From GCA-2862585 sp036340235 (GTDB lineage: Bacteria; Bacteroidota; Bacteroidia; Flavobacteriales; UBA7312): DNA of 42,173 nucleotides. Position numbers and translations under genes: made by a program. The stretch spans positions 1-42,173 of the forward strand of contig JAYYZE010000038.1 in the NCBI GenBank assembly GCA_036340235.1, in the 5' to 3' direction. Below, in pieces: positions 35,263 to 42,173 of this stretch (within the stretch, counting starts at the first letter, position 1; each line of letters starts with the position of its first letter). The notes under the pieces were generated by a model. That model had not been told where the DNA came from. It searched no databases and worked only from the letters and a program-made list of their open reading frames with translations.

Positions 35263-36123
35263 ATGAATAAAGATAAAAATTTTAATACACTTAAAACGCT
35301 TGAAATTGGCACAAAATTGCTTGATTTATCAACACCAAAGGTAATGGGTATACTGAATCTCACCAAAGATTCTTTTTATGATGGTGGGCGTTTTAATTCT
35401 GAAAAAAAAGCCCTTAATCATGTTCAACAAATGATTTATGATGGCGCTGAAATTATTGATATTGGCGCCCACTCTTCTCGCCCCAACGCACCATTAGTTG
35501 AATTTAAAAATGAGTGGAAAAGGTTGGGAAGTAATCTTAAAAACATTAGAAAGGAATTTCCTCAGGTTTTGATATCAATTGACACTTTTCGCTCTGAAAT
35601 CGCCAAAAGATCATTTGAATTAGGTGCAGATATAATTAATGATATTTCATCTGGCGAACTTGACAAAGAAATGTTTACCACTGTTGCCAACTTAAATGCG
35701 CCATATATTATGATGCACATGCAAGGAAATCCGCAAGACATGCAAAAAAACCCAAAATACCAAAATATAAGCTCTGAAATAACAACTTTTTTTGAGAAAA
35801 AAATAAAATGTGCAAACCAATTGGGTATAAAAACAATTATTGTGGATCCTGGCTTTGGGTTTGGCAAGCAACTAGAACACAACTACCAATTACTTAACGA
35901 ACTAGATAAACTTTCGAAATTCAATTTACCAGTTATGGTAGGGATTTCTAGAAAATCTATGATTTATAAACCACTTGAATGCAATGCCGATGATGCCCTC
36001 AATGGCACCACATTTATTCACGCTTTTTGTTTAATCAAAGGAGCGTCCATATTAAGAGTTCATGACGTTAAAGAGGCCTCTGAATGTATAAAATTATTTA
36101 ACTTCGCTAAAATCAATTGTTAA
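35263..36123 (+). CDS. folP: Dihydropteroate synthase
   Basis: A 286-residue TIM-barrel enzyme that joins 6-hydroxymethyl-dihydropterin pyrophosphate with p-aminobenzoate; it is the sulfonamide target. Signatures are VMGILNLTKDSFYDGGRF (loop 1), IIDIGAHSSRPNAP (loop 2), ISIDTFRSEIAKRSFELGAD, MMHMQGNPQDMQ, IIVDPGFGFGKQLEHNYQLL and VGISRKSMIYK. ATG at 35263 is used; the preceding TTG at 35260 is rejected. The stop overlaps the cdaA start by one base (TAATG). The sequence AATTTTTG directly before the ATG is a one-mismatch -7 box. Confidence 0.96.
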   Translation: MNKDKNFNTLKTLEIGTKLLDLSTPKVMGILNLTKDSFYDGGRFNSEKKALNHVQQMIYDGAEIIDIGAHSSRPNAPLVEFKNEWKRLGSNLKNIRKEFPQVLISIDTFRSEIAKRSFELGADIINDISSGELDKEMFTTVANLNAPYIMMHMQGNPQDMQKNPKYQNISSEITTFFEKKIKCANQLGIKTIIVDPGFGFGKQLEHNYQLLNELDKLSKFNLPVMVGISRKSMIYKPLECNADDALNGTTFIHAFCLIKGASILRVHDVKEASECIKLFNFAKINC

Positions 36124-36899
36124 TGGATTTTTTAGAATTTAATATACTTGATATAGTTGATATTTTTTTAGTCGCTATCCTTCTCTATCAGCTATATAAA
36201 TTGATAAAGGGCACAGTTGCCATCAAAATTTTTATTGGCATCGCTGCTATTTATCTTCTATGGAAGCTTGTTGAAGCTCTTCAAATGGATCTATTAAGCG
36301 AAATTCTTGGTCAATTCATAGGAGTCGGTGTACTTGCAGTCATTATAGTTTTTCAGCAAGAGGTTCGTCGATTTCTTCTAATGATAGGTAATACAAAATT
36401 TTTCTCCAAGGAGGGAATATTAAAATTTAATTGGATAAATGATGAAGCTGTTGCCGAAGTTAATATATCTGCTATTGTTGATGCTTGCTATCAGATGGCC
36501 AAAACAAAAACTGGTGCTATTATTGTTATAACTAGAGAAAACGGATTGCCAAACTACATTGAAACAGGCGAGAATATTAACTCACAAACGTCTAGTATTT
36601 TGCTTCAAAGTATTTTTTTTAAAAACAGTCCTTTACACGATGGAGCGGTTATCATCACCGGTAGTAACCTAATGGCAGCTAGATGTGTCTTACCAACAAT
36701 ACAAAACGATGAGTTTCCCTCCAACTTAGGAATGCGACACCGTGCCGCGGCTGGTATTTCAGAAAATACCGACTGTGTAGCCATAATAGTATCTGAAGAA
36801 AGGGGTAAAATTTCGGTAGCTATAGGAGGTAAACTTGAAATTAGTTTAACAAAAGAACAATTGAAGGAATTGCTTCAAAAAGAGCTTCATCAAATTTAA
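36123..36899 (+). CDS. cdaA: Diadenylate cyclase CdaA (c-di-AMP synthase)
   Basis: A 258-residue membrane-bound enzyme making cyclic di-AMP from two ATP. Three N-terminal membrane helices (residues about 8-80; IVDIFLVAILLYQLYKLI, VAIKIFIGIAAIYLLWKL, FIGVGVLAVIIVF) precede the DAC/DisA_N domain. Its motifs are GAIIVITRENGL, PLHDGAVIITG (the DGA motif) and LGMRHRAAAGIS (the RHR motif). It is coupled to folP through TAATG overlap. No CdaR-like regulator or phosphodiesterase is visible nearby. Expected roles are envelope and osmotic control. Its end overlaps the convergent permease gene by four bases. Confidence 0.93.
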   Translation: MDFLEFNILDIVDIFLVAILLYQLYKLIKGTVAIKIFIGIAAIYLLWKLVEALQMDLLSEILGQFIGVGVLAVIIVFQQEVRRFLLMIGNTKFFSKEGILKFNWINDEAVAEVNISAIVDACYQMAKTKTGAIIVITRENGLPNYIETGENINSQTSSILLQSIFFKNSPLHDGAVIITGSNLMAARCVLPTIQNDEFPSNLGMRHRAAAGISENTDCVAIIVSEERGKISVAIGGKLEISLTKEQLKELLQKELHQI

Positions 36900-38218
36900 C
36901 TTTTTAGCCTTGGATCTAAAGCATCCCTTAAGCCCTCACCTATAAGATTGTAGATAGTAATGGTTATGAATATTGCAAAACCAGGAAACATCACCAACCA
37001 CCAAGCTTCAAATTCCTGCCTGCCTAGGTTGAGTAAAGAACCCCAAGTTACCACATCGTCAGGAACACCAATCCCAAGAAAGGAAAGAGAACTTTCGATA
37101 AGAATAGCTGAAGCCACACCGAAAGCAATGGAAACAAAAACAGGAGCCAATGCATTAGGCAGGGCATGTTTTGCTATGGCTCTGAAGTTTGAAAATCCGA
37201 GTGATTTGGCGGCTTGAATGTATTCAAGCTCACGAATTCTCAAAAATTCAGCTCTTGTAAAACGAGCAATACCGGTCCAGGAAGTCAAACCAATAATGAC
37301 CATTATAAGCCAAATACTTCGAATAAAAATAGCCGATATGGTGATAATAAGTATTAGGCGTGGAATTGAATTTAGGATTTCAATACCTCTTGACACAAAT
37401 GAATCCACAGGCACACTAATTTCTTTGGCAAGCCAACCAATTTTAAATAAACGTGACAACATCCTGAAGCTCACAATGATTGCTATCATGAGTAAAAAAC
37501 TAATTGCTAGTTCAGTAACTCCCTTACCATCACTAAAGGCGTTAGACAAGCTATATTTTCGCACACCAAAACCATAAAATAGTGCAAAAAATACTCCCAA
37601 TAAGGTAAAATAATATTTAGCCCTCGGCATTAATAAGTTTCTATCCCCAAAAAAACCAGCAATTGCACCCAGGATTACACCGATTATGCTTGCAATTCCC
37701 ATAGCAACAACTCCCACCAATAAAGAGATTCTTGTGCCATGTACCAAACCAGATGCTAAATCTCTTCCAATTTTGTCAGTACCCATTATGTGCCTTAAAC
37801 GATTTGGGATTTCGACAATTTCATTTTGGCTGTTTTTATATCGTTGCTCACCGAAAGGAGACACATGCTCACGGTTGTATCGATCACCTTTATCAGGAGA
37901 ATACGGTATCGGTGCCCAAACCACACTATGTAAATCAAGTTTTCTCCAGTCAGTAATATCAAATTGGAGTATCTCTACAATATTATTTTGCTGATTTAAA
38001 ACCGAATCTACTTTTGATGGATTTATCAACGTTGAAAAGGCAGGATAAAAAGTTTTGTCTTGATACTTACAGTACAATGGTTGATCATTTGCAATGATAG
38101 GGGCAAAAATGGCTATAATAATCAGTGCAAATAGAATGTACAACGAATATAGGGCGGGCTTGTTTTTCTTAAACTGTTGCCAAGCGTATTTTTTAAATGA
38201 AAAATTAGTTTGTTCCAT
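36896..38218 (-). CDS. Peptide ABC transporter permease, DppC/OppC-like, enlarged
   Basis: A 440-residue inner-membrane permease. YAWQQFKKNKPALYSLYILF is the usual DppC opening with helix 1, followed by a periplasmic loop of about 110 residues (40-150) ending in HIMGTDKIGRDLASGLVHGT. The EAA loop is YIQAAKSLGFSNFRAIAKHA and the C-terminus is GEGLRDALDPRLKS. An extra segment between helices 2 and 4 (from RAKYYFTLLGVFFALFYGFG to about residue 255) adds about two membrane helices compared with E. coli DppC. It is third in the operon after the binding protein and DppB-like gene, seven bases after the latter. Confidence 0.92.
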   Translation of the reverse strand: MEQTNFSFKKYAWQQFKKNKPALYSLYILFALIIIAIFAPIIANDQPLYCKYQDKTFYPAFSTLINPSKVDSVLNQQNNIVEILQFDITDWRKLDLHSVVWAPIPYSPDKGDRYNREHVSPFGEQRYKNSQNEIVEIPNRLRHIMGTDKIGRDLASGLVHGTRISLLVGVVAMGIASIIGVILGAIAGFFGDRNLLMPRAKYYFTLLGVFFALFYGFGVRKYSLSNAFSDGKGVTELAISFLLMIAIIVSFRMLSRLFKIGWLAKEISVPVDSFVSRGIEILNSIPRLILIITISAIFIRSIWLIMVIIGLTSWTGIARFTRAEFLRIRELEYIQAAKSLGFSNFRAIAKHALPNALAPVFVSIAFGVASAILIESSLSFLGIGVPDDVVTWGSLLNLGRQEFEAWWLVMFPGFAIFITITIYNLIGEGLRDALDPRLKS

Positions 38219-38225
38219 CTGTTAA

Positions 38226-39722
38226 TTATTTGTAAGAAATTCTAGGATCAACGACTGCATATAAAATATCAGCAACAAGGTAGCCAACCATAGTTAAAAA
38301 ACCTATTATTGTGAATACTGCTACAATCATTGGGTAGTCAGAATTTAAAATAGAATTGTATATCTCAAAACCCATACCAGGAATGGTAAAAATCGTTTCA
38401 ATAATCACAGAACCTCCTATTGCCAAAGGAAAAATATTGGCAAAAACTGTTATTATAGGAAGCAATGAATTACGTAACGCGTGCTTCAATACAACAGTTC
38501 TTTCACCCAGACCTTTGGCCCTAGCAGTTCGAATGTAATCTTGACTAAATACATCAATAACCCCTACCCTCATAATTCTACTTAAAAAAGCAAAGGAACT
38601 ATAAGTGTAAGTAATAAGGGGTAGAATGAAATAAGGTGCTCTATGAGAAAACTTTTGAGCAAAAGACCAATCACTATCAAATAAAGTTGGATCTTGAATA
38701 CCAGAAACGGGAAACCACCTCAGTGTGTCTGGGTTAGCAAAGGTGTACAACAATAAAACTCCTATAAAAAATCCAGGCATGGAATACAATACAAAAACAA
38801 TGATGGATGAAACCCTATCAAAACGTGAATCTTTTTTGTAGGCAGAAAAAATACCCAAAGGAATACTTATGATGTAAGCAAAAATCACTGACAAAATTGA
38901 AAAGGAAAAAGATATCCATACCTTACTCCAAATTTTGGTGTTGATAGGTTGACTGTCGATGTATGAAAAACCAAAATCACCTCTAACAACGCCTTTTCTT
39001 TGATTTCCATCACCAAACAACCAAAAATGATACTGATTTTTACTTCCATACCAAATAATGTTAGGAATGTAACTTTTCCAGCTTGATTTTTGAGTCAACA
39101 TCTTGTCGTATGCCGCTTTAGTCCGCTCAAATTCTGTTTTGACGGGTGCCAAAAATTCAAACTTATTGTATAAAAAAGTGAGCGAATCAAACTTTGTTTG
39201 CAATACCTCGGGCTTAGCCGTTTCTAGCATCGCATTGATAGCAAAATTTGACTTGGTGATGATATCGTTTATCTCATTTTTAGAAAGTGAAAATGATAAA
39301 ATAGAGTCTTGATTTGAAGTGAAAATAGTATTTAAATCCAACTGACTGTGACTCAACTGAGTAAGCATAAGTTGGTGAAAATAGTCAGACACATCATTCC
39401 AATTACCATAGTAATGAGATAGCTCACTTAAACAGGCAGCGTGGTCTTTATCGGCTACTCTGTAAAGGGTATCACAATCACTTTGCTTTCCAAAACTGAA
39501 ATAAAAAACTGGCAAATCAAGTCCCAACTTCTTTCTTAAATCTTGTTTTATCTTTTTAGAGGCATTGGATTGTTGATTAGCGGCGCCTTCTTTATCAGCT
39601 GAGTTGGCCAACTTTTCTACAGGATCGGCAGGGGCGCTCACATTGATAATAAAAGCTAAAAGTGAAATCGCAACTAAAGTTGGAATGAAAATAAGTATGC
39701 GTTTAGCTATGTACTTTAACAT
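38226..39722 (-). CDS. Peptide ABC transporter permease, DppB/OppB-like, with large periplasmic insert
   Basis: A 498-residue permease, much longer than the roughly 340 residues of E. coli DppB. Helix 1 (RILIFIPTLVAISLLAFIIN) is followed by about 235 residues (30-265) of hydrophilic, partly coiled-coil-like sequence before helix 2 (WISFSFSILSVIFAYIISIP). It contains KKLGLDLPVFYFSFGKQ, which is the extended form of the short DppB loop. The EAA loop is DYIRTARAKGLGERTVVLKH, and the end VADILYAVVDPRISYK is typical. It lies between the binding protein and the DppC-like gene. The large insert may contact the lipoprotein binding protein; this is inference. Confidence 0.92.
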   Translation of the reverse strand: MLKYIAKRILIFIPTLVAISLLAFIINVSAPADPVEKLANSADKEGAANQQSNASKKIKQDLRKKLGLDLPVFYFSFGKQSDCDTLYRVADKDHAACLSELSHYYGNWNDVSDYFHQLMLTQLSHSQLDLNTIFTSNQDSILSFSLSKNEINDIITKSNFAINAMLETAKPEVLQTKFDSLTFLYNKFEFLAPVKTEFERTKAAYDKMLTQKSSWKSYIPNIIWYGSKNQYHFWLFGDGNQRKGVVRGDFGFSYIDSQPINTKIWSKVWISFSFSILSVIFAYIISIPLGIFSAYKKDSRFDRVSSIIVFVLYSMPGFFIGVLLLYTFANPDTLRWFPVSGIQDPTLFDSDWSFAQKFSHRAPYFILPLITYTYSSFAFLSRIMRVGVIDVFSQDYIRTARAKGLGERTVVLKHALRNSLLPIITVFANIFPLAIGGSVIIETIFTIPGMGFEIYNSILNSDYPMIVAVFTIIGFLTMVGYLVADILYAVVDPRISYK

Positions 39723-39734
39723 ATGTCTAAATAT

Positions 39735-41489
39735 TTAAGGCGTTGGAGTCAGATTTTGATAGTTTTCTTTTAAAGAAAAGTTATTCAAAATAAAACCTGG
39801 TTTTTCAAAATACATTTTAGTATTGTTAAATCGCTTATGAATAACAATTTTACGCTTTGGACTATACATAAATATGTAAGGTTGATCCTCGTATATTTTT
39901 GCTTGTAGTTTCCACATGGCATCCCTATGAATTTCAGGATCAATAGCCGCATTGGCTGCATCAATAAGTGAGTCACTGTAAGCATCACCAAATCCACAAA
40001 AATTAGATCCTTTATTTACCCATGAGGAAGTATGCCACAACTGAAAAGGATTTGAATATGAAGCTGACCCCCCCCATCCACCAAGCATCATATCAAAATC
40101 ATGCTCTTGGGCATTTTTATAAAACAAAGTAAAGTCCATTGGATTGGGCTTAACATCCACACCAGCACGCCACATACTTTCCTTAATCATCAAGGCTGTT
40201 TCTTTTGAAGCCGCAGAACTCATGTAACTAAATTCAAAACTTAACTGTAACTTTTCGCCATTAACTATTTTATCTCTTACATTATCATCGTCAGTATCAA
40301 CCCAGCCAGCTTCTGTCAATAATTGTTTTGCTTTTTCTAAATCTAGATTGATTAGTTGTAAAGTGTCGTTAAATACTTTCTTTAGTCCAGAAACATTTGA
40401 TACTTGTCTAGATCCCTCACCCAATAGTAGTACTTCTATAATTTCGTCTACCGGAACTAAATGTGCCATTGCTCTTCTCACTCTAACATCTGTAAAAAAG
40501 GCCTTTCGTTTTACACCGTCAGGGCGGGTATTCATACCAGCATAGTAATACGTGTATTGATTTAAAAAATCAGAATCATAGTTCTTATTAAAATAATCAT
40601 GTCCTTGTAGTTTGAATAATTTGGTAGTACCAATTCGATTAGTGGCATCTAGCTCTTCAGACTTTAGTGACAGAAAAACAGAAGCATCATCCTTGATAAT
40701 TTTAAAAATAATTTCTTCGGGATAGCTCTGATTGTAAATGGACGAATCTTCTTTACCCCACCAATTTTCTTTTCTTTCTACTATAATATAAGAACCAGTC
40801 ACCCACTCAGATACCTGATAAGGACCAAGACCTACCAAACGTTCTGGCTTGTAGCGATTATCACCGTGATTGAAAGCATTGAACCAATCAGACCACTCTT
40901 TTTTCTCTTTGAAATTAACACTATGAATATCGTCGAAAGATAAATCGTCTAGAACGCCATTGGGATCCCAATGTGACTTTTGTTGAATCCATACTTCTGA
41001 AAAAATACTTTTACTGGTTACATTCTTTCCAAAAGCAATCATGCTAAACTTCAAAGGATTAGATGAATCCAGCTCTACACTTTTAATAACCGAAGTGTAA
41101 TTACCTCTAATTTGTGCGTTATCAGTCAACGGACATAATTGAAGCTTTGTGGTAAACTCAACGTCCTTAGCAGTAACTTGACTACCATCGTCCCATCTTA
41201 AATCATCTCTTAATTCGTACTCAAAGCGTAATCCATCATCAGAAATTGTTGGCATTTGCTTGACCATTGATGGAATATATTCTAAACTTTCTAAATCTAA
41301 TTTAACAAGTGACTTTTGAGTATACTGAAATATAAAAGATCGCATAACCGAATTATCATTAAATGGATGCAATCCGTCTGGATTTGACAAAATATGACTT
41401 ATCACTATATTTTTTGACAAGTCCCTTGTGTCAACACAAGATTGCAAAATCAAAAAACAACATGTAAGCGTTAATACTTTTTTAAACAT
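39735..41489 (-). CDS. Peptide ABC transporter substrate-binding lipoprotein (SBP family 5)
   Basis: A 584-residue periplasmic lipoprotein. ATG at 41489 gives MFKKVLTLTCCFLILQSC, with Cys18 in the lipobox LILQSC; a TTG two codons upstream is rejected. Family motifs include YIPSMVKQMPTISDDGLRFE, WDDGSQVTAKDVEFT, LVGLGPYQVSEW and VRRAMAHLVPVDEI. It should deliver oligopeptides to the two downstream permeases. The operon order is binding protein, DppB, DppC, with no ATPase. A -7 box lies 20 bases upstream of the ATG. Confidence 0.92.
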   Translation of the reverse strand: MFKKVLTLTCCFLILQSCVDTRDLSKNIVISHILSNPDGLHPFNDNSVMRSFIFQYTQKSLVKLDLESLEYIPSMVKQMPTISDDGLRFEYELRDDLRWDDGSQVTAKDVEFTTKLQLCPLTDNAQIRGNYTSVIKSVELDSSNPLKFSMIAFGKNVTSKSIFSEVWIQQKSHWDPNGVLDDLSFDDIHSVNFKEKKEWSDWFNAFNHGDNRYKPERLVGLGPYQVSEWVTGSYIIVERKENWWGKEDSSIYNQSYPEEIIFKIIKDDASVFLSLKSEELDATNRIGTTKLFKLQGHDYFNKNYDSDFLNQYTYYYAGMNTRPDGVKRKAFFTDVRVRRAMAHLVPVDEIIEVLLLGEGSRQVSNVSGLKKVFNDTLQLINLDLEKAKQLLTEAGWVDTDDDNVRDKIVNGEKLQLSFEFSYMSSAASKETALMIKESMWRAGVDVKPNPMDFTLFYKNAQEHDFDMMLGGWGGSASYSNPFQLWHTSSWVNKGSNFCGFGDAYSDSLIDAANAAIDPEIHRDAMWKLQAKIYEDQPYIFMYSPKRKIVIHKRFNNTKMYFEKPGFILNNFSLKENYQNLTPTP

Positions 41490-41509
41490 AAACAAAGATT
41501 CAAACTATG

Positions 41510-41517
41510 CAAATATA
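41510..41517 (-). promoter_or_regulatory. -7 promoter box of the peptide transporter operon
   Basis: The minus strand reads TATATTTG, an exact TAnnTTTG match, 20 bases before the ATG at 41489, giving a leader of about 14 bases. Confidence 0.5.
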
Positions 41518-41587
41518 ACATTACGTCTAAAATTTAAAAGCACTTATGCTAAAAAGGCAAATTTCATAATATTAAAAGTCAAAAAAT

Positions 41588-41617
41588 TTTGTCAAATGAG
41601 CTAAATCCTTAAATTTG
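41588..41617 (+). promoter_or_regulatory. Promoter of tRNA-Ser (-33 TTTG and -7 TAAATTTG)
   Basis: TTTG at 41588-41591 and TAAATTTG at 41610-41617 are 18 bases apart, close to the Bacteroidota -33/-7 consensus. The -7 box ends 15 bases before the tRNA. This is the best complete promoter in the window. Confidence 0.7.
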
Positions 41618-41632
41618 CATCCTTATAAATTT

Positions 41633-41719
41633 GGAGAGGTGGCTGAGTGGCTGAAAGCGGCACCCTGCTAAGGTGTTATACCGGTAACGGTATCGGGGGT
41701 TCGAATCCCCCTCTCTCCG
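41633..41719 (+). tRNA. tRNA-Ser (anticodon GCT)
   Basis: An 87-base class II tRNA. The acceptor GGAGAGG pairs with TCTCTCC (terminal G-U), the anticodon loop CTGCTAA gives GCT, and the long variable arm (TACCGGTAACGGTA) is typical of serine. The T-arm is GGGGG-TTCGAAT-CCCCC. Discriminator G; no encoded CCA. Confidence 0.97.
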
Positions 41720-41769
41720 CAAAATGGTTTGCACTTCTCATCCATTTGTTTAGATTTGTAAACTTTCTT

Positions 41770-41844
41770 CGGGGTGTAGCGTAGCCCGGTCATCGCGCCT
41801 GCTTTGGGAGCAGGAGGTCGCAGGTTCGAATCCTGCCACCCCGA
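41770..41844 (+). tRNA. tRNA-Pro (anticodon TGG)
   Basis: The acceptor CGGGGTG pairs with CACCCCG. The anticodon arm CCTGC-TTTGGGA-GCAGG gives TGG, and the T-arm contains GCAGG-TTCGAAT-CCTGC. Discriminator A; CCA not encoded. It lies 50 bases after tRNA-Ser, probably in the same transcript. Confidence 0.97.
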
Positions 41845-41858
41845 CACCACAATTTTTC

Positions 41859-41886
41859 AAAAGGTTTGACTTCCGTCAGACCTTTT
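41859..41886. terminator. Bidirectional terminator between tRNA-Pro and the T9SS cargo gene
   Basis: AAAAGGTTTGAC (41859-41870) pairs with GTCAGACCTTTT (41875-41886) through one G-T position and a four-base loop. T-rich ends on both strands allow it to serve the tRNA pair and the convergent gene. Confidence 0.85.
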
Positions 41887-41887
41887 T

Positions 41888-42173
41888 TTATTGTAAGAAG
41901 AGCTTTTCATTGTATCTGAAGGCCTCAGATTCTATCTGAAAAAAGTAAACGCCTTTTGAACAGATTCTTAAATCTATATCTTGGTTATAGTGACCAACAA
42001 AGTCTGTCAATTCTTCAGTATAAATCGCTTCGCCTATCATATTGACCACCTTCACGCTGATCGTTTGAGCTTCCTCAGAAGTAAACGTCACATTGAAAAT
42101 GTCTCTTGATGGGTTTGGATAAACATCTAGTTGAGAGACTACATCGTTAGCCAATCTCGCACCACCCAATGTA
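41888..42173 (-). CDS. T9SS sorting-domain protein, partial (5' part outside window)
   Basis: Only the last 94 or so codons are inside the window; the frame is open to the right edge, so the apparent TTG start at 42169 is not meaningful. The visible part is a type A T9SS C-terminal sorting domain: LDVYPNPSRDIFNVTF, SVKVVNMIGEAIYTEEL and GVYFFQIESEAFRYNEKLFL. The protein is therefore a cargo of the type IX secretion system, surface-attached or released. Its main domain and function lie outside the window. Confidence 0.88.
   Translation of the reverse strand, partial: TLGGARLANDVVSQLDVYPNPSRDIFNVTFTSEEAQTISVKVVNMIGEAIYTEELTDFVGHYNQDIDLRICSKGVYFFQIESEAFRYNEKLFLQ

Noticed and set aside
37218..37994. 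Plus-strand open frames opposite the DppC-like gene
   Set aside because: They are antisense shadows without motifs; the minus strand encodes a full permease.
41668..41850. Minus-strand frame across the two tRNA genes
   Set aside because: It is an antisense reading through tRNA-Ser and tRNA-Pro, a well-known source of false ORFs.
1..42173. CRISPR arrays, insertion sequences, prophage or integron features
   Set aside because: I found no regularly spaced direct repeats, transposase, integrase, terminal inverted repeats or phage structural genes on either strand.

Overview
The window is a piece of an AT-rich chromosome of the phylum Bacteroidota, most likely a marine member of the Flavobacteriales or a relative. 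The evidence is consistent. Secreted proteins end in type IX secretion (T9SS) sorting domains. Promoter boxes have the Bacteroidota form TAnnTTTG, and Shine-Dalgarno sites are largely absent. The families DUF1599, BT_3928, the YwqK/MORN protein and the Flavobacteria-type HMG-CoA lyase are all present, and the gene neighbourhoods are typical of this phylum. I see no prophage, insertion sequence, CRISPR array or plasmid function. This is a housekeeping region with a few accessory surface genes.

Layout. 1-2304 (minus): a cobalamin riboswitch, a BtuB-like TonB-dependent receptor and a YncE-like lipoprotein that runs off the left edge. 2384-4624 (minus): HMG-CoA lyase, pyrD and a small XRE-type regulator. 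4952-9640 (plus): a small tail-anchored protein, mutL, two tandem rhomboid proteases and a membrane-bound endonuclease/exonuclease/phosphatase protein. 9633-11210 (minus): an orphan peptide-binding lipoprotein. 11486-14976 (plus): mtaB, lgt and a radical SAM gene, closed by a clear terminator. 15033-17059 (minus): recR and a sodium:solute symporter, divergent from a family 2 glycosyltransferase. 18078-21690 (plus): an E2 acyltransferase, a DnaQ-like exonuclease, an SdpI-like protein, a fumarylacetoacetase-family hydrolase and a frameshifted HEAT-like gene. 21682-25050 (minus): an overlapping trio of a YwqK-type protein, mnmA and a T9SS-exported subtilisin. 25559-35242 (minus): a tight seven-gene run (DUF1599, BT_3928-type, a peptide permease, tpiA, prmA, a 1476-residue unknown exported protein, plsY) followed by tRNA-Arg. 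35263-36899 (plus): folP and cdaA. 36896-41489 (minus): peptide-binding protein, DppB-like and DppC-like permeases. 41633-42173: tRNA-Ser, tRNA-Pro, a bidirectional terminator and the 3' end of a T9SS cargo gene.

How the genes work together. B12 uptake is controlled by B12 itself through the riboswitch. RNA modification (mtaB, mnmA, prmA) and DNA repair (mutL, recR) genes are embedded in operons with membrane functions. Peptide import is represented by two binding proteins and three permeases, but no ATPase is present, so the transporter must be completed from elsewhere in the genome.

Most interesting points. (1) Several genes have the -7 promoter box only 3-5 bases before the start codon, which predicts leaderless mRNAs. 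(2) Lgt carries an internal duplication. (3) The 1476-residue exported protein has an unknown function and an internally repeated module. (4) A gene is frameshifted at a run of seven T. (5) A pair of similar palindromes may be operators for the XRE regulator. None of these amounts to a proven new system; the exported giant and the leaderless promoters are the best leads.
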